In this document: positions 12,101 to 24,400 of the stretch, piece by piece
Layout of the letters: every line of letters begins with the position of its first letter
How positions within the stretch are numbered: position 1 is the first letter of the stretch
Assembly: GCF_947507565.1 (NCBI RefSeq)
Contig: NC_089193.1
Coordinates: forward strand, 1,236,325-1,300,324
Length of the DNA: 64,000 nucleotides
Source of the DNA: Oscarella lobularis
Lineage: Eukaryota; Porifera; Homoscleromorpha; Homosclerophorida; Oscarellidae
Direction of reading: 5' to 3'
Notes under the pieces: generated by a model
What the model saw: only the letters and a program-made list of their open reading frames with translations
Told to the model about the DNA's origin: nothing
Databases searched by the model: none
Made by a program: the position numbers and the translations under genes

Positions 12101-12353
12101 GGTGTATCTATTTAGCTCGATGCACAATTATTTGCGAATTACTCGGATACTGAAGAGTCTTGGCGAATTGGGCTACGAACATCTGAAAGCGCCCTTCGTT
12201 CGATTTTGCATTGACGAGGCATTTGAGACTGGGAAGCTCTGGGGCGTTCGTCGAAGCTGCACCGATTATTGGGTTTACGTCATTCGCGACGACGGTGAAC
12301 GAAAAGACCTTTTGCTTTTGATAGACCAGTACAAACGTGGCGGTAAGAAATAA
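9150..12353 (+). CDS. OGFR: Opioid growth factor receptor (OGFr) domain protein
   Basis: OGFr proteins are intracellular, largely nuclear-envelope-associated, and in vertebrates bind met-enkephalin to restrain proliferation. Exons: 9150-9858, 9974-10188, 10238-10345, 10540-10612, 10667-10745, 10798-10864, 10931-11027, 11076-11127 and 12116-12353; 1638 nt, 545 residues. The conserved OGFr region fills residues of about 326-545, in order: WWSLADTEEYLRGYP, FYFNKI, DLLERHHGYIQWLFP, MNWDAQELQLHEAE, LASYKLMLDFYGMKLAD, AHNYQRRFDHLN, and MHNYLRITRILKSLGELGYE. The first 308 residues are acidic, rich in Glu, Lys, Ser and Gly, and contain two copies of a PSSE...EPESK...TGxGEPE...EAMDT block. In vertebrates the low-complexity repeats follow the conserved region; here they precede it. 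The acceptor at 10539 rests on homology only. No signal peptide or membrane helix is seen. Ligand binding outside vertebrates is not established. Confidence 0.9.
9859..9973 (+). repeat. OGFr intron 1 made of donor-like repeats and hairpins
   Basis: This 115-bp intron starts with GTGAGTAATTTT and carries two further near copies of its own 5' end, at about 9901 and 9949. TGAGTAATTTT, which includes the functional donor, is followed after an 11-base loop by its exact reverse complement AAAATTACTCA. The second copy repeats the design with a 9-base arm. TTTCTATTTCTA also occurs twice, once as the true acceptor. Confidence 0.7.
11128..12115 (+). other. Long last intron of the OGFr gene, no gene recognised
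   Basis: This 988-bp intron is about 15 times longer than most introns here. I see no convincing coding exon. Its most structured part is 11700-11920: AGCGTTTCC (about 11709) pairs with GGAAACGCT (about 11772), and a GC-rich stretch follows (TGGCCCGGTGGCTGGTCACT). This could be the remnant of a transposable element or a structured transcript, but I recognise no family. Confidence 0.5.
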
Positions 12354-12356
12354 CCT

Positions 12357-12362
12357 AATAAA
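12357..12362 (+). promoter_or_regulatory. Polyadenylation signal of the OGFr gene
   Basis: A canonical AATAAA starts 4 bases after the TAA stop of the OGFr gene. Only 75 bp separate it from the start codon of the next gene, so cleavage would fall in or beside that gene's promoter and 5' leader. Confidence 0.6.
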
Positions 12363-12437
12363 TGACACGTGATGAATTGTGCGAGCTCTGATTGGCTCGA
12401 TCGCGTGCATTGTTTAGACTCTCCCCTCAGGGCCGAC

Positions 12438-15400
12438 ATGAGCGTTCGCGCCTTGGGCCTTCTGCTCGGCTTTGCCGCGCTTCTGCGCTTCGCGCGCGCG
12501 TGTCCTCCCGCCTGCGTCTGCTTCTCGACGAGCGCGACGGGCTATCGCGTCGACTGCACGGAGCAAAGGCTCACCGAAGTTCCCGCAGACATTCCGGCGA
12601 ACGTGACGTACCTGTACGGCTTCGCGAACCGCCTTATCGCGTGCAGAATACGCGCACGACTAGTAGGGACTTGTATTTAGGGACTTGAGCGACAATTACA
12701 TCGACGTTCTTCGTCTCGGCTCACTCGATCGATTCCCCTCGCTGATCCAGCTGTGAGTCGCGCGCGGGACGCAATGCGATTTTTGTTGGAGTTGCTCCAA
12801 AGGGACTTGTCTAAGAATGGACTGAAGAATGTCGACGAAGGCGTATTTGCAAATTTGAGCAAATTGGAAACTTTGTAAAAGGGCTATCTGATAATTTCAA
12901 ACTGTGTCATACTTTTTTGAGTAGGAGATTATTTTATACCAAAATTCGAGAAATCAACGAGCACTTTTTGGAGGGGCTCACCAGTTTGAAAAGACTGTGA
13001 GCAGTGATGCATTTTTTATTACTTGTCTAATTGTGTTATAACAGCGAAGCGTATGGATCTACCATTTCTGTCGTTCATCCCAATAGTTTTCGATCTTTGC
13101 TGGCAGTGGAGAAAATGTAAATGTTGACAAGCCAGTCTCCTGTATTCGAATGTTCTCTTTTAGCGACCTAAGTCAAAACAATTTAAAATTGATTGACAGT
13201 CACACGTTTGTGGGCCTTCCAGCGCTGAAGCAAATGTAGGACAATCTGCATTGAGCACATCGTCCTATATGTATACTGTTAGAAATCTCAATGATAATCG
13301 TATTAAAACCCTTCGACTCGCATCCTTTATGAATCTTCACAATTTGACAACAGTGTTAGCTTTTCCTCCTATTGATTTCATATGTACCAGTGTTCATTTC
13401 TTCACGTAGGTTTCTATCGGGAAATCGGCTCACAACGATCAAACAGGGAACGTTCATTGCAACTTCAAAGCTAAGAACGATGTTAGTAAAGGGAATCGTC
13501 TGATAGGATTTTCTAATACCATCTCAACTACAAAACTCGTTCAATTTTTTTCTTTTAGGTACTTGAAAGACAATCTCTTCACTTGCGACTGCGACATCTT
13601 ATGGATTCACCAGTTCGTCGTCGAACGCGATCTTCCCGACGTCATCTGTCATAAACCAGCTCAGCTGCGAAACCGACTCTTCATCCATCTCACCAAAGTG
13701 GACATATGCGGTGCAGAGAACACAAAGAGAGGAAAATCGCTCTCCGCGCTTTACATTTTCCATTAGGAGGGCCCGAGTTCTATGCTCAGCCCATGCCGTC
13801 GATGTATTCTCGATTGAACGCCACCGTCGGTCTCGTCTGCGGCGCCATCGGCACGCCGCATCCGGAAATATTTTGGTCGTTCGAAAACAAGTCCATAGCG
13901 AACGATCCTCGCTTTTCCGTCACCTATTCGGGCGACTTGATCGTACACAACGTCACGTTGGAGGACTCGGGAACGTACTACTGCACGGCAATGAGTCGAG
14001 CAGGCGTGGTGGTTGCTAGGGGAGATCTTGTAGTTGGAGGTGCTCTAGAGGAAGACCCTTTGGAAATTTGAATTTTCACTTTTTTATTATAGATGTTCCT
14101 CGTTTCAACGGTGTCACTAACGATTTCACTGAGATTGGCGTGTCCCTTGGACAGCCGGCGTCGCTGCGATGCGAACTGACCGCCAATCCGAAGCCCGTTT
14201 TCAAGTGGTTCTTCGAAGGCGCTCCCGTCGCTGACTGGATGAACGAGCGATTGCTCGAGATGGGTAACGTTCTTATTGTAACCGACGTTAGGAACGCCGA
14301 CGCTGGACGATACATGTGCACGGCGGATAATCGGATTGGAATTGCATCGCAGGAATTTATACTGACACTGAACGGTAAAGAGAACGAGTGTCGTAGTATT
14401 GCATTCTATTTGTATTTTGTTTTCTAGAGCCCCCGGTTGTGCGTACTCCCCTGTCTAATGCTTGGTATCCGACTGGAGCCAACGTGACCTTGCTGTGTCC
14501 TATACGCGGTTTTCCCTCTCCTCAAGTGACGTGGTACATCGACGGGGTCACGATAACTGGCGACAAGGAAGCCGAAGAGAAAGTCTCACCGACTGAGCTC
14601 GTACTGACGAACGCGATACAAAACGCCACGGAGAACGCTACAGTGCCGTCGACTCCAACAGCGATTCCAACGTCGCAGATTCCAACCTCCGCCGCGCCGA
14701 TTCCGACTCCGACTTCGGCTCCGCCGACGAATTGTACCGTGCAAAATTGCTCGTTGTTAAATTCTACGGGGGAACTCTCCGGTGACGGCGACGGCGACTT
14801 TGTTTTTGCAACGTCGATGCCACCGTCGCCGGCAGCGCACAGTCAACGTTTTCTCCGTCGTAACGGAATTCTCGAAATACGAAACATTCAGCCGAGCGAT
14901 AGCGGCAACTACAGGTGCGATGCCGTCAATTCGGTCGGACAGACAAGCACGTCCTCTTACATATCAGTCGGAGGCAAGATACGCGCACTTGAGCAGATAA
15001 TAAAATAAGTCTCGTATTCTATATAAGGCTATGGTCGTCCCGTCGTTGTCGTCGATTCGCCGACGGTGACGGCGTTGGCGGGCTGTACGGCGATAATGCG
15101 CTGCAATGCGACCGGAACTCCCGATCCGGACGTCGCCTGGCTGTTCGACTCGCAGACTCTCGATCTATTCGTGCCGGGTCAGCGTCGTTTCGTCAGTCCG
15201 TCGTCGAGCGAACTCGTCGTCACGGAAGTGAGCGTCGACGACGAGGGCTACTACGAGTGTCGAGCGAAAAACATCGCGGGAACGTCGACAGAAAGCGTTC
15301 GTCTTTTAGTGCTAAGTAAGATTACTAATGGAACGATACGCGTTAAAAGATGCATCTCTTGTGGAAGAGAAGCTAAGTGATGTCTAATTGCGTATAACTC

Positions 15401-18400
15401 GGTAAAAAATCTCCATACGATAATTGATTAATTGATGTATTCTCTACAAAGATTAGGCCCTCAATTTAATATTTTGGCTCTAAGAATTAAAGATTTGGCC
15501 TTCAATTAAATATTTAGGCTCTAAGAATCAAAGATTAGGCCCTCAATTTAATATTTAGGCCCCAAAAATCAAAGATTAGGCCCTCAATTTAATATTTAGG
15601 CTTTGAGAATTAGAGATGAGGCCTTCAATTAAATATTTAGGCCCTAGGAATCAAAGATTAGGCCCTCAATTTAATATTTAGGCCCTAAGGATCAAAGATT
15701 AGGCCCTCAATTTAATATTGAGGCCCTAAGAATCAAAGATTAGGCCCTCAATTTAATATTTAGGCCCTAAGAATCAAAGATTAGGGCCTCAATTTAATAT
15801 TTAGGCCCTAAGAATCAAAGATTAGGCCCTCAATTTAAAATATAGGCTTTGAGAATTAGAGATTAGGTCTTCAATTAAATATTTAGGCCCTAGGAATCAA
15901 AGATTAGGCCCTCAATTTAATATTTAGGCCCTAAGGATCAAAGATTAGGCCCTCAATTTAATATTGAGGCCCTAAGAATCAAAGATTAGGCCCTCAATTT
16001 AATATTGAGGCTCTGGGAATCAAAGATCAGGCCCTCAATTTAGTATTTAGACCCTGAGAATCAAAGATTAGGCCGTGAATTTAAAATTTAGGCTTTGAGA
16101 ATTAAAGATTAGGCCCTCAATTTAATATTTCGGCCCAAAGAATCAAAGATTAGGCCCTCAATTTAATATTTAGGCCCTAAGAATCAAAGATTAGGGCCTC
16201 AATTTAATATTTAGGCCCTAAGAATCAAAGATCAGGTCCTCAATTTAATATTTAGGCCCTAAGAATCAAAGATTAGGCCCTCAATTTAATATTTTGGCTC
16301 CAAAAATCAAAGATTAGGCCCTCAATTTAATATTTAGGCTTTAAGAATTAAAGATTAGGCTCTCAATTTAATATTTAGGCCCTAAGGATCAAAGATTAGG
16401 CCCTCAATTTAATATTGAGGCCCTAAGAATCAAAGATTAGGCCCTCAATTTAAAATATAGGCTTTGAGAATTAGAGATTAAGCCTTCAATTAAATATTTA
16501 GGCCCTAGGAATCAAAGATTAGGCCCTCAATTTAATATTTAGGCCCTAAGGATAAAAGATTAGGCCCTCAATTTAATATTGAGGCCCTAAGAATCAAAGA
16601 TTAGGCCCTCAATTTAATATTGAGGCTCTGGGAATCAAAGATCAGGCCCTCAATTTAGTATTTAGGCCCTAAGAATCAAAGATTAGGCCCTCAATTTAAT
16701 ATTGAGGTCCTAAGAATCAAAGATTAGGCCCTCAATTTAATATTTAGGCCCTAAGGATCAAAGATTAGGCCCTCAATTTAATATTGAAGCTCTAATAATC
16801 AAAGATTAGGTCCTCAATTTAATATTGAGGCTCTGGGAATCAAAGATCAGGCCCTCAATTTAGTATTTAGACCCTGAGAATCAAAGATTAGGCCCTGAAT
16901 TTAAAATTTAGGCTTTGAGAATTAAAGATTAGGCCCTCAATTTAATATTTCGGCCCAAAGAATCAAAGATTAGGCCCTCAATTTAATATTTAGGCCCTAA
17001 GAATCAAAGATTAGGGCCTCAATTTAATATTTAGGCCCTAAGAATCAAAGATCAGGTCCTCAATTTAATATTTAGGCCCTAAGAATCAAAGATTAGGCCC
17101 TCAATTTAAAATATAGGCTTTGAGAATTAGAGATTAGGCCTTCAATTAAATATTTAGGCCGTAGGAATCAAAGATTAGGTCCTCAATTTAATATTTAGGC
17201 CCTAAGGATCAAAGATTAGGCCCTCAATTTAATATTGAGGCCCTAAAAATCAAAGATTAGGCCCTCAATTTAATATTGAGGCTCTGGGAATCAAAGATCA
17301 GGACCTCAATTTAGTATTTAGGCCCTAAGAATCAAAGATTAGGCCCTCTATTTAATATTTAGGCCCTAAGGATCAAATATTAGGCCCTCAATTTAATATT
17401 TTGGCTCTAAGAATTAAAGATTAGGCCTTCAATTAAATATTTATGCCCTAAGAATCAAAGATTGGGCCCTCAATTTAATATTTAGGCCCCAAAAATCAAA
17501 GATTAGGCCCTCAATTTAATATTTAGGCTTTAGGAATCAAAGATTAGGCTCTCAATTTAATATTTAGGCCCTAACAATCAAAGATTAGGCCCTCAATTTA
17601 ATATTTAGGCCCTAAGGATCAAAGATTAGGCCCTCAATTTAATATTTTGGGTCTAAGAATTAAAGATTAGGCCTTCAATTAAATATTTAGGCCCTAAGAA
17701 TCAAAGATTAGGCCCTCAATTTAATATTTAGGCCCCAGAAATCAAAGATTAGGCCCTCAATTTAATATTTAGGCTTTAAGAATTAAAGATTAGGCTCTCA
17801 ATTTAATATTTAGGCCCTAAGGATCAAAGATTAGGCCCTCAATTTAATATTGAGGCCCTAAGAATCAAAGATTAGGTCCTCAATTTAATATTGAGGCTCT
17901 GCGAATCAAAGATCAGCCTTCAATTTAGTATTTAGGCCCTAAGAATCAAAGATTAGGCCCTCAATTTAATATTTAGGCCCTAAGGATCAAAGATTAGGCC
18001 CTCAATTTAATATTTTGGCTCTAAGAATTAAAGATTAGGCCTTCAATTAAATATTTAGGCCCTAAGAATCAAAGATTAGGTCCTCAATTTAATATTTTGG
18101 CTCTAAGAATTAAAGATTAAGCCTTCAATTAAATATTTAGGCCCTAAGAATCAAAGATCAGGCCCTCAATTTAATATTGAGGCCCTAAGAATCAAAGATT
18201 AGGCCCTGAATTTAATATTGAGGCCCTAAGAATCAAAGATTAGGCCCTCAATTTAATATTTAGGCCCTAAGGATCAAAGATTAGGCCCTGAATTTAATAT
18301 TGAAGCTCTAATAATCAAAGATTAGGTCCTCAATTTAATATTGAGGCTCTGGGAATCAAAGATCAGGCCCTCAATTTAGTATTTAGACTCTGAGAATCAA

Positions 18401-21400
18401 AGATTAGGCCCTGAATTTAAAATTTAGGCTTTGAGAATTAAAGATTAGGCCCTCAATTTAATATTTCGGCCCAAAGAATCAAAGATTAGGCCCTCAATTT
18501 AATATTTAGGCCCTAAGAATCAAAGATTTGGGCCTCAATTTAATATTTAGGCCCTAAGAATCAAAGATCAGGTCCTCAATTTAATATTTAGGCCCTAAGA
18601 ATCAAAGATTAGGCCCTTAATTTAAAATATAGGCTTTGAGAATTAGAGATTAGGCCTTCAATTAAATATTTAGGCCCTAAGAATCAAAGATTAGGCCCTC
18701 AATTTAATATTTAGGCCCCAGAAATCAAAGATTAGGCCCTCAATTTAATATTTAGGCTTTAAGAATTAAAGATTAGGCTCTCAATTTAATATTTAGGCCC
18801 TAAGGATCAAAGATTAGGCCCTCAATTTAATATTGAGGCCCTAAGAATCAAAGATTAGGTCCTCAATTTAATATTGAGGCTCTGCGAATCAAAGATCAGC
18901 CTTCAATTTAGTATTTAGGCCCTAAGAATCAAAGATTAGGCCCTCAATTTAATATTTAGGCCCTAAGGATCAAAGATTAGGCCCTCAATTTAATATTTTG
19001 GCTCTAAGAATTAAAGATTAGGCCTTCAATTAAATATTTAGGCCCTAAGAATCAAAGATTAGGTCCTCAATTTAATATTTTGGCTCTAAGAATTAAAGAT
19101 TAAGCCTTCAATTAAATATTTAGGCCCTAAGAATCAAAGATCAGGCCCTCAATTTAATATTGAGGCCCTAAGAATCAAAGATTAGGCCCTGAATTTAATA
19201 TTGAGGCCCTAAGAATCAAAGATTAGGCCCTCAATTTAATATTTAGGCCCTAAGGATCAAAGATTAGGCCCTGAATTTAATATTGAAGCTCTAATAATCA
19301 AAGATTAGGTCCTCAATTTAATATTGAGGCTCTGGGAATCAAAGATCAGGCCCTCAATTTAGTATTTAGACTCTGAGAATCAAAGATTAGGCCCTGAATT
19401 TAAAATTTAGGCTTTGAGAATTAAAGATTAGGCCCTCAATTTAATATTTCGGCCCAAAGAATCAAAGATTAGGCCCTCAATTTAATATTTAGGTCCTAAG
19501 AATCAAAGATTAGGGCCTCAATTTAATATTTAGGCCCTAAGAATCAAAGATCAGGTCCTCAATTTAATATTTAGGCCCTAAGAATCAAAGATTAGGCCCT
19601 TAATTTAAAATATAGGCTTTGAGAATTAGAGATTAGGCCTTCAATTAAATATTTAGGCCGTAGGAATCAAAGATTAGGTCCTCAATTTAATATTTAGGCC
19701 CTAAGGATCAAAGATTAGGCCCTCAATTTAATATTGAGGCCCTAAGAATCAAAGATTAGGCCCTCAATTTAATATTGAGGCTCTGGGAATCAAAGATCAG
19801 GCCCTCAATTTAGTATTTAGGCCCTAAGAATCAAAGATTAGGCCCTCAATTTAATATTTAGGCTTTAGGAGTCAAAGATTATGCTCTCAATTTAATATTT
19901 AGGCCCTAACAATCAAAGATTAGGCCCTCAATTTAATATTTAGGCCCTAAGGATCAAAGATTAGGCCCTCAATTTAATATTTTGGCTCTAAGAATTAAAG
20001 ATTAGGCCTTCAATTAAATATTTAGGCCCTAAGAATCAAAGATTAAGCACTTAATTTAATATTTAGGCCCCAAAAATCAAAGATTAGGCCCTCAATTTAA
20101 TATTTAGGCTTTAAGAATTAAAGATTAGGCTCTCAATTTAATATTTAGGCCCTAAGGATCAAAGATTAGGCCCTCAATTTAATATTGAGGCCCTAAGAAT
20201 CAAAGATTAATCTCTCAATTTAATATTTAGGCCCTAAGGATCAAAGATTAGGCCCTCAATTTAATATTTTGGCTCTAAGAATTAAAGATTAGGCCTTCAA
20301 TTAAATATTTAGGCCCTAAGAATCAAAGATTAGGCCCTCAATTTAATATTTACGCCCTAAGGATCAAAGATTAGGCCCTCAATTTAATATTTACTCTCTA
20401 AGAATTAAAGATTAGGCCCTCGATTTAATATTTTGGCTCTAAGAATTAAAGATGAGGCCTTCAATTAAATATTTAGGCCCTAAGAATCAAAGATCAGGCC
20501 CTCAATTTAATATTGAGGCCCTAAGAATCAAAGATTAGGCCCTCAATTTAATATTGAGGCCCTAAGAATCAAAGATTAGGCCCTGAATTTAATATTTAGG
20601 CCCTAAGGATCAAAGATTAGGCCCTCACTTTAATATTTAAGCTCTAATAATCAAAGATTAGGTCCTCTATTTAATATTGAGGCTCTGGGAATCAAAGATC
20701 AGGCCCTCAATTTAGTATTTAGACCCTGAGAATCAAAGATTAGGCCCTCAATTTAATATTTAAGCCCTAAGGATCAAATATTAGGCCCTGAATTTAATAT
20801 TTTGGCTCTAAGAATTAAAGATTAGGCCTTCAATTAAATATTTAGGCCCTAAGAATCAAAGATTAGGCCCTCAATTTAATATTGAAGCTCTAATAATCAA
20901 AGATTAGGTCCTCAATTTAATATTGAGGCTCTGGGAATCAAAGATCAGGCCCTCAATTTAGTATTTAGACCCTGAGAATCAAAGATTAGGCCCTGAATTT
21001 AAAATTTAGGCTTTGAGAATTAAAGATTAGGCCCTCAATTTAATATTTCGGCCCAAAAAATCAAAGATTAGGCCCTCAATTTAATATTTAGGTCCTAAGA
21101 ATCAAAGATTAGGGCCTCAATTTAATATTTAGGCCCTAAGAATCAAAGATTAGGCCCTCAATTTAATATTTAGGCCCCAAAAATCAAAGATTAGGCTCTC
21201 AATTTAATATTTAGGCTTTAAGAATTAAAGATTAGGCTCTCAATTTAATATTTAGGCCCTAAGGATCAAAGATTAGGCCCTCAATTTAATATTGAGGCCC
21301 TAAGAATCAAAGATTAGGCCCTCAATTTAATATTGAGGCTCTGGGAATCAAAGATCAGGCCCTCAATTTAGTATTGAGGCCCTAAGAATCAAAGATTAGG

Positions 21401-24400
21401 CCCTCAATTTAATATTTTGGCTCTAAGAATTAAAGATTAGGCCTTCAATTAAATATTTAGGCCCTAAGAATCAAAGATTAGGCCCTCAATTTAATATTTA
21501 CGCCCTAAGGATCAAAGATTAGGCCCTCAATTTAATATTTACTCTCTAAGAATTAAAGATTAGGCCCTCGATTTACTGTTGAGGCTCTAAGAATCAAAGA
21601 TTAGGCCCTCAATTTAATATTTTGGCTCTAAGAATTAAAGATGAGGCCTTCAATTAAATATTTAGGCCCTAAGAATCAAAGATCAGGCCCTCAATTTAAT
21701 ATTGAGGCCCTAAGAATCAAAGATTAGGCCCTTAATTTAATATTTAGGCCTTAAGAATCAAAGATTAGGCCCTCAATTTAATATTTAGGCTCTAAGGATC
21801 AAAGATTAGGCCCTCAATTTAATATTGAAGCTCTAATAATCAAAGATTAGGTCCTCAATTTAATATTGAGGCTCTGGGAATCAAAGATCAGGCCCTCAAT
21901 TTAGTATTTAGACCCTGAGAATCAAAGATTAGGCCCTCAATTTAATATTTAGGCCCTAAGGATCAAATGTTAGGCCCTCAATTTAATATTGAGGCTCTAA
22001 GAATCAAAGATTAGGCTCTCAATTTAATATTTAGGCTTTAAGAATCAAAGATTAGGCTCTCAATTTAATATTTAGGCCTTAAGAAGCAAAGATTAGGCTC
22101 TCAATTTAAAATTTAGGCTTTAAGAATTAAAGATTAGGCGTTCAATTAAATATTTAGGCCCTAAGAGTCAAAGATTACGCCCTCAATTTAATATTTAGGC
22201 TTTAGGAATCAAAGATTAGGCTCTCAATTTAATATTTGTGCCCTAAGAGTCAAAGATTAGGCCCTCAATTTAATATTTAGGCCCCAAGAGTCAAAGATTA
22301 GCCCCTCAATTTAATATTTAGGCCCTAAGGATCAAAGATTACGCCCTCAATTTAATATTTAGGCTCTAAGAATTAAAGATTAGGCCCACAATTCTACTTT
22401 TAGGCCCTAAGAATCAAAGATTTGGCCCTCAATTTAATATTGAGGCCCTAAGGATCAAAGATTAGGCCCTCAATTTAATATTGAAGCTCTAATAATCAAA
22501 GATTAGGTCCTCAATTTAATATTGAGGCTCTGGGAATCAAAGATCAGGCCCTCAATTTAGTATTTAGACCCTTAGAATCAAAGATTAGGCCCTGAATTTA
22601 AAATTTAGGCTTTGAGAATTAAAGATTAGGCGTTCAATTTAATATTTCGGCCCAAAGAATCAAAGATTAGGCCCTCAATTTAATATTTAGGCCCTAAGAA
22701 TCAAAGATTAGGGCCTCAATTTAATATTTAGGCCCTAAGAATCAAAGATCAGGTCCTCAATTTAATATTTAGGACCTAAGAATCAAAGATTAGGCTCTCA
22801 ATTTAATATTTAGGCTTTAAGAATCAAAGATTAGGCTCTCAATTTAATATTTAGGCCTTAAGAAGCAAAGATTAGGCCCTCAATTTAAAATTTAGGCTTT
22901 AAGAATTAAAGATTAGGCGTTCAATTTAATATTTAGGCTCTAAGAATTAAAGATTAGGCCCACAATTCTACTTTTAGGCCCTAAGAATCAAAGATTTGGC
23001 CCTCAATTTAATATTTAGGCCCTAAGGATCAAAGATTAGGCCCTCAATTTAATATTGAAGCTCTAATAATCAAAGATTAGGTCCTCAATTTAATATTGAG
23101 GCTCTGGGAATCAAAGATCAGGCCCTCAATTTAGTATTTAGACCCTGAGAATCAAAGATTAGGCCCTGAATTTAAAATTTAGGCTTTGAGAATTAAAGAT
23201 TAGGCGTTCAATTTAATATTTCGGCCCAAAGAATCAAAGATTAGGCCCTCAATTTAATATTTAGGCCCTAAGAATCAAAGATTAGGGCCTCAATTTAATA
23301 TTTAGGCCCTAAGAATCAAAGATCATGTCCTCAATTTAATATTTAGGACCTAAGAATCAAAGATTAGGCTCTCAATTTAATATTTAGGCTTTAAGAATCA
23401 AAGATTAGGCTCTCAATTTAATATTTAGGCCTTAAGAAGCAAAGATTAGGCCCTCAATTTAAAATTTAGGCTTTAAGAATTAAAGATTAGGCGTTCAATT
23501 TAATATTTAGGCCCTAAGGATCAAAGATTACGCCCTCAATTTAATATTTAGGCTCTAAGAATTAAAGATTAGGCCCACAATTCTACTTTTAGGCCCTAAG
23601 AATCAAAGATTTGGCCCTCAATTTAATATTTAGGCCCTAAGGATCAAAGATTAGGCTCTCAATTTAATATTGAAGCTCTAATAATCAAAGATTAGGTCCT
23701 CAATTTAATATTGAGGCTCTGGGAATCAAAGATCAGGCCCTCAATTTAGTATTTAGACCCTGAGAATCAAAGATTAGGCCCTGAATTTAAAATTTAAGCT
23801 TTGAGAATTAAAGATTAGGCGTTCAATTTAATATTTCGGCCCAAAGAATCAAAGATTAGGCCCTCAATTTAATATTTAGGCCCTAAGAATCAAAGATTAG
23901 GGCCTCAATTTAATATTTAGGCCCTAAGAATCAAAGATCAGGTCCTCAATTTAATATTTAGGACCTAAGAATCAAAGATTAGGCTCTCAATTTAATATTT
24001 AGGCCCCAAAAATCAAAGATTAGGCCCTCAATTTAGTATTTAGGCTTTAGGAATCAAAGATTAGGCTCTCAATTTAATATGTAGGCCCTAACAATCAAAG
24101 ATTAGGCCCTCAATTTAATATTTAGGCCCTAAGGATCAAAGATTAGGCCCTCAATTTAATATATTGGCTCTAAGAATTAAAGATTATGCCTTCAATTAAA
24201 TATTTAGGCCCTTAGAATCAAAGATTAGGCCCTCAATTTAATATTTAGGCCCCAAAAATCAAAGATTAGGCTCTCAATTTAATATTTAGGCTTTAAGAAT
24301 TAAAGATTAGGCTCTCAATTTAATATTTAGGCCCTAAGGATCAAAGATTAGGCCCTCAATTTAATATTGAGGCCCTAAGAATCAAAGATTAGGCCCTCAA

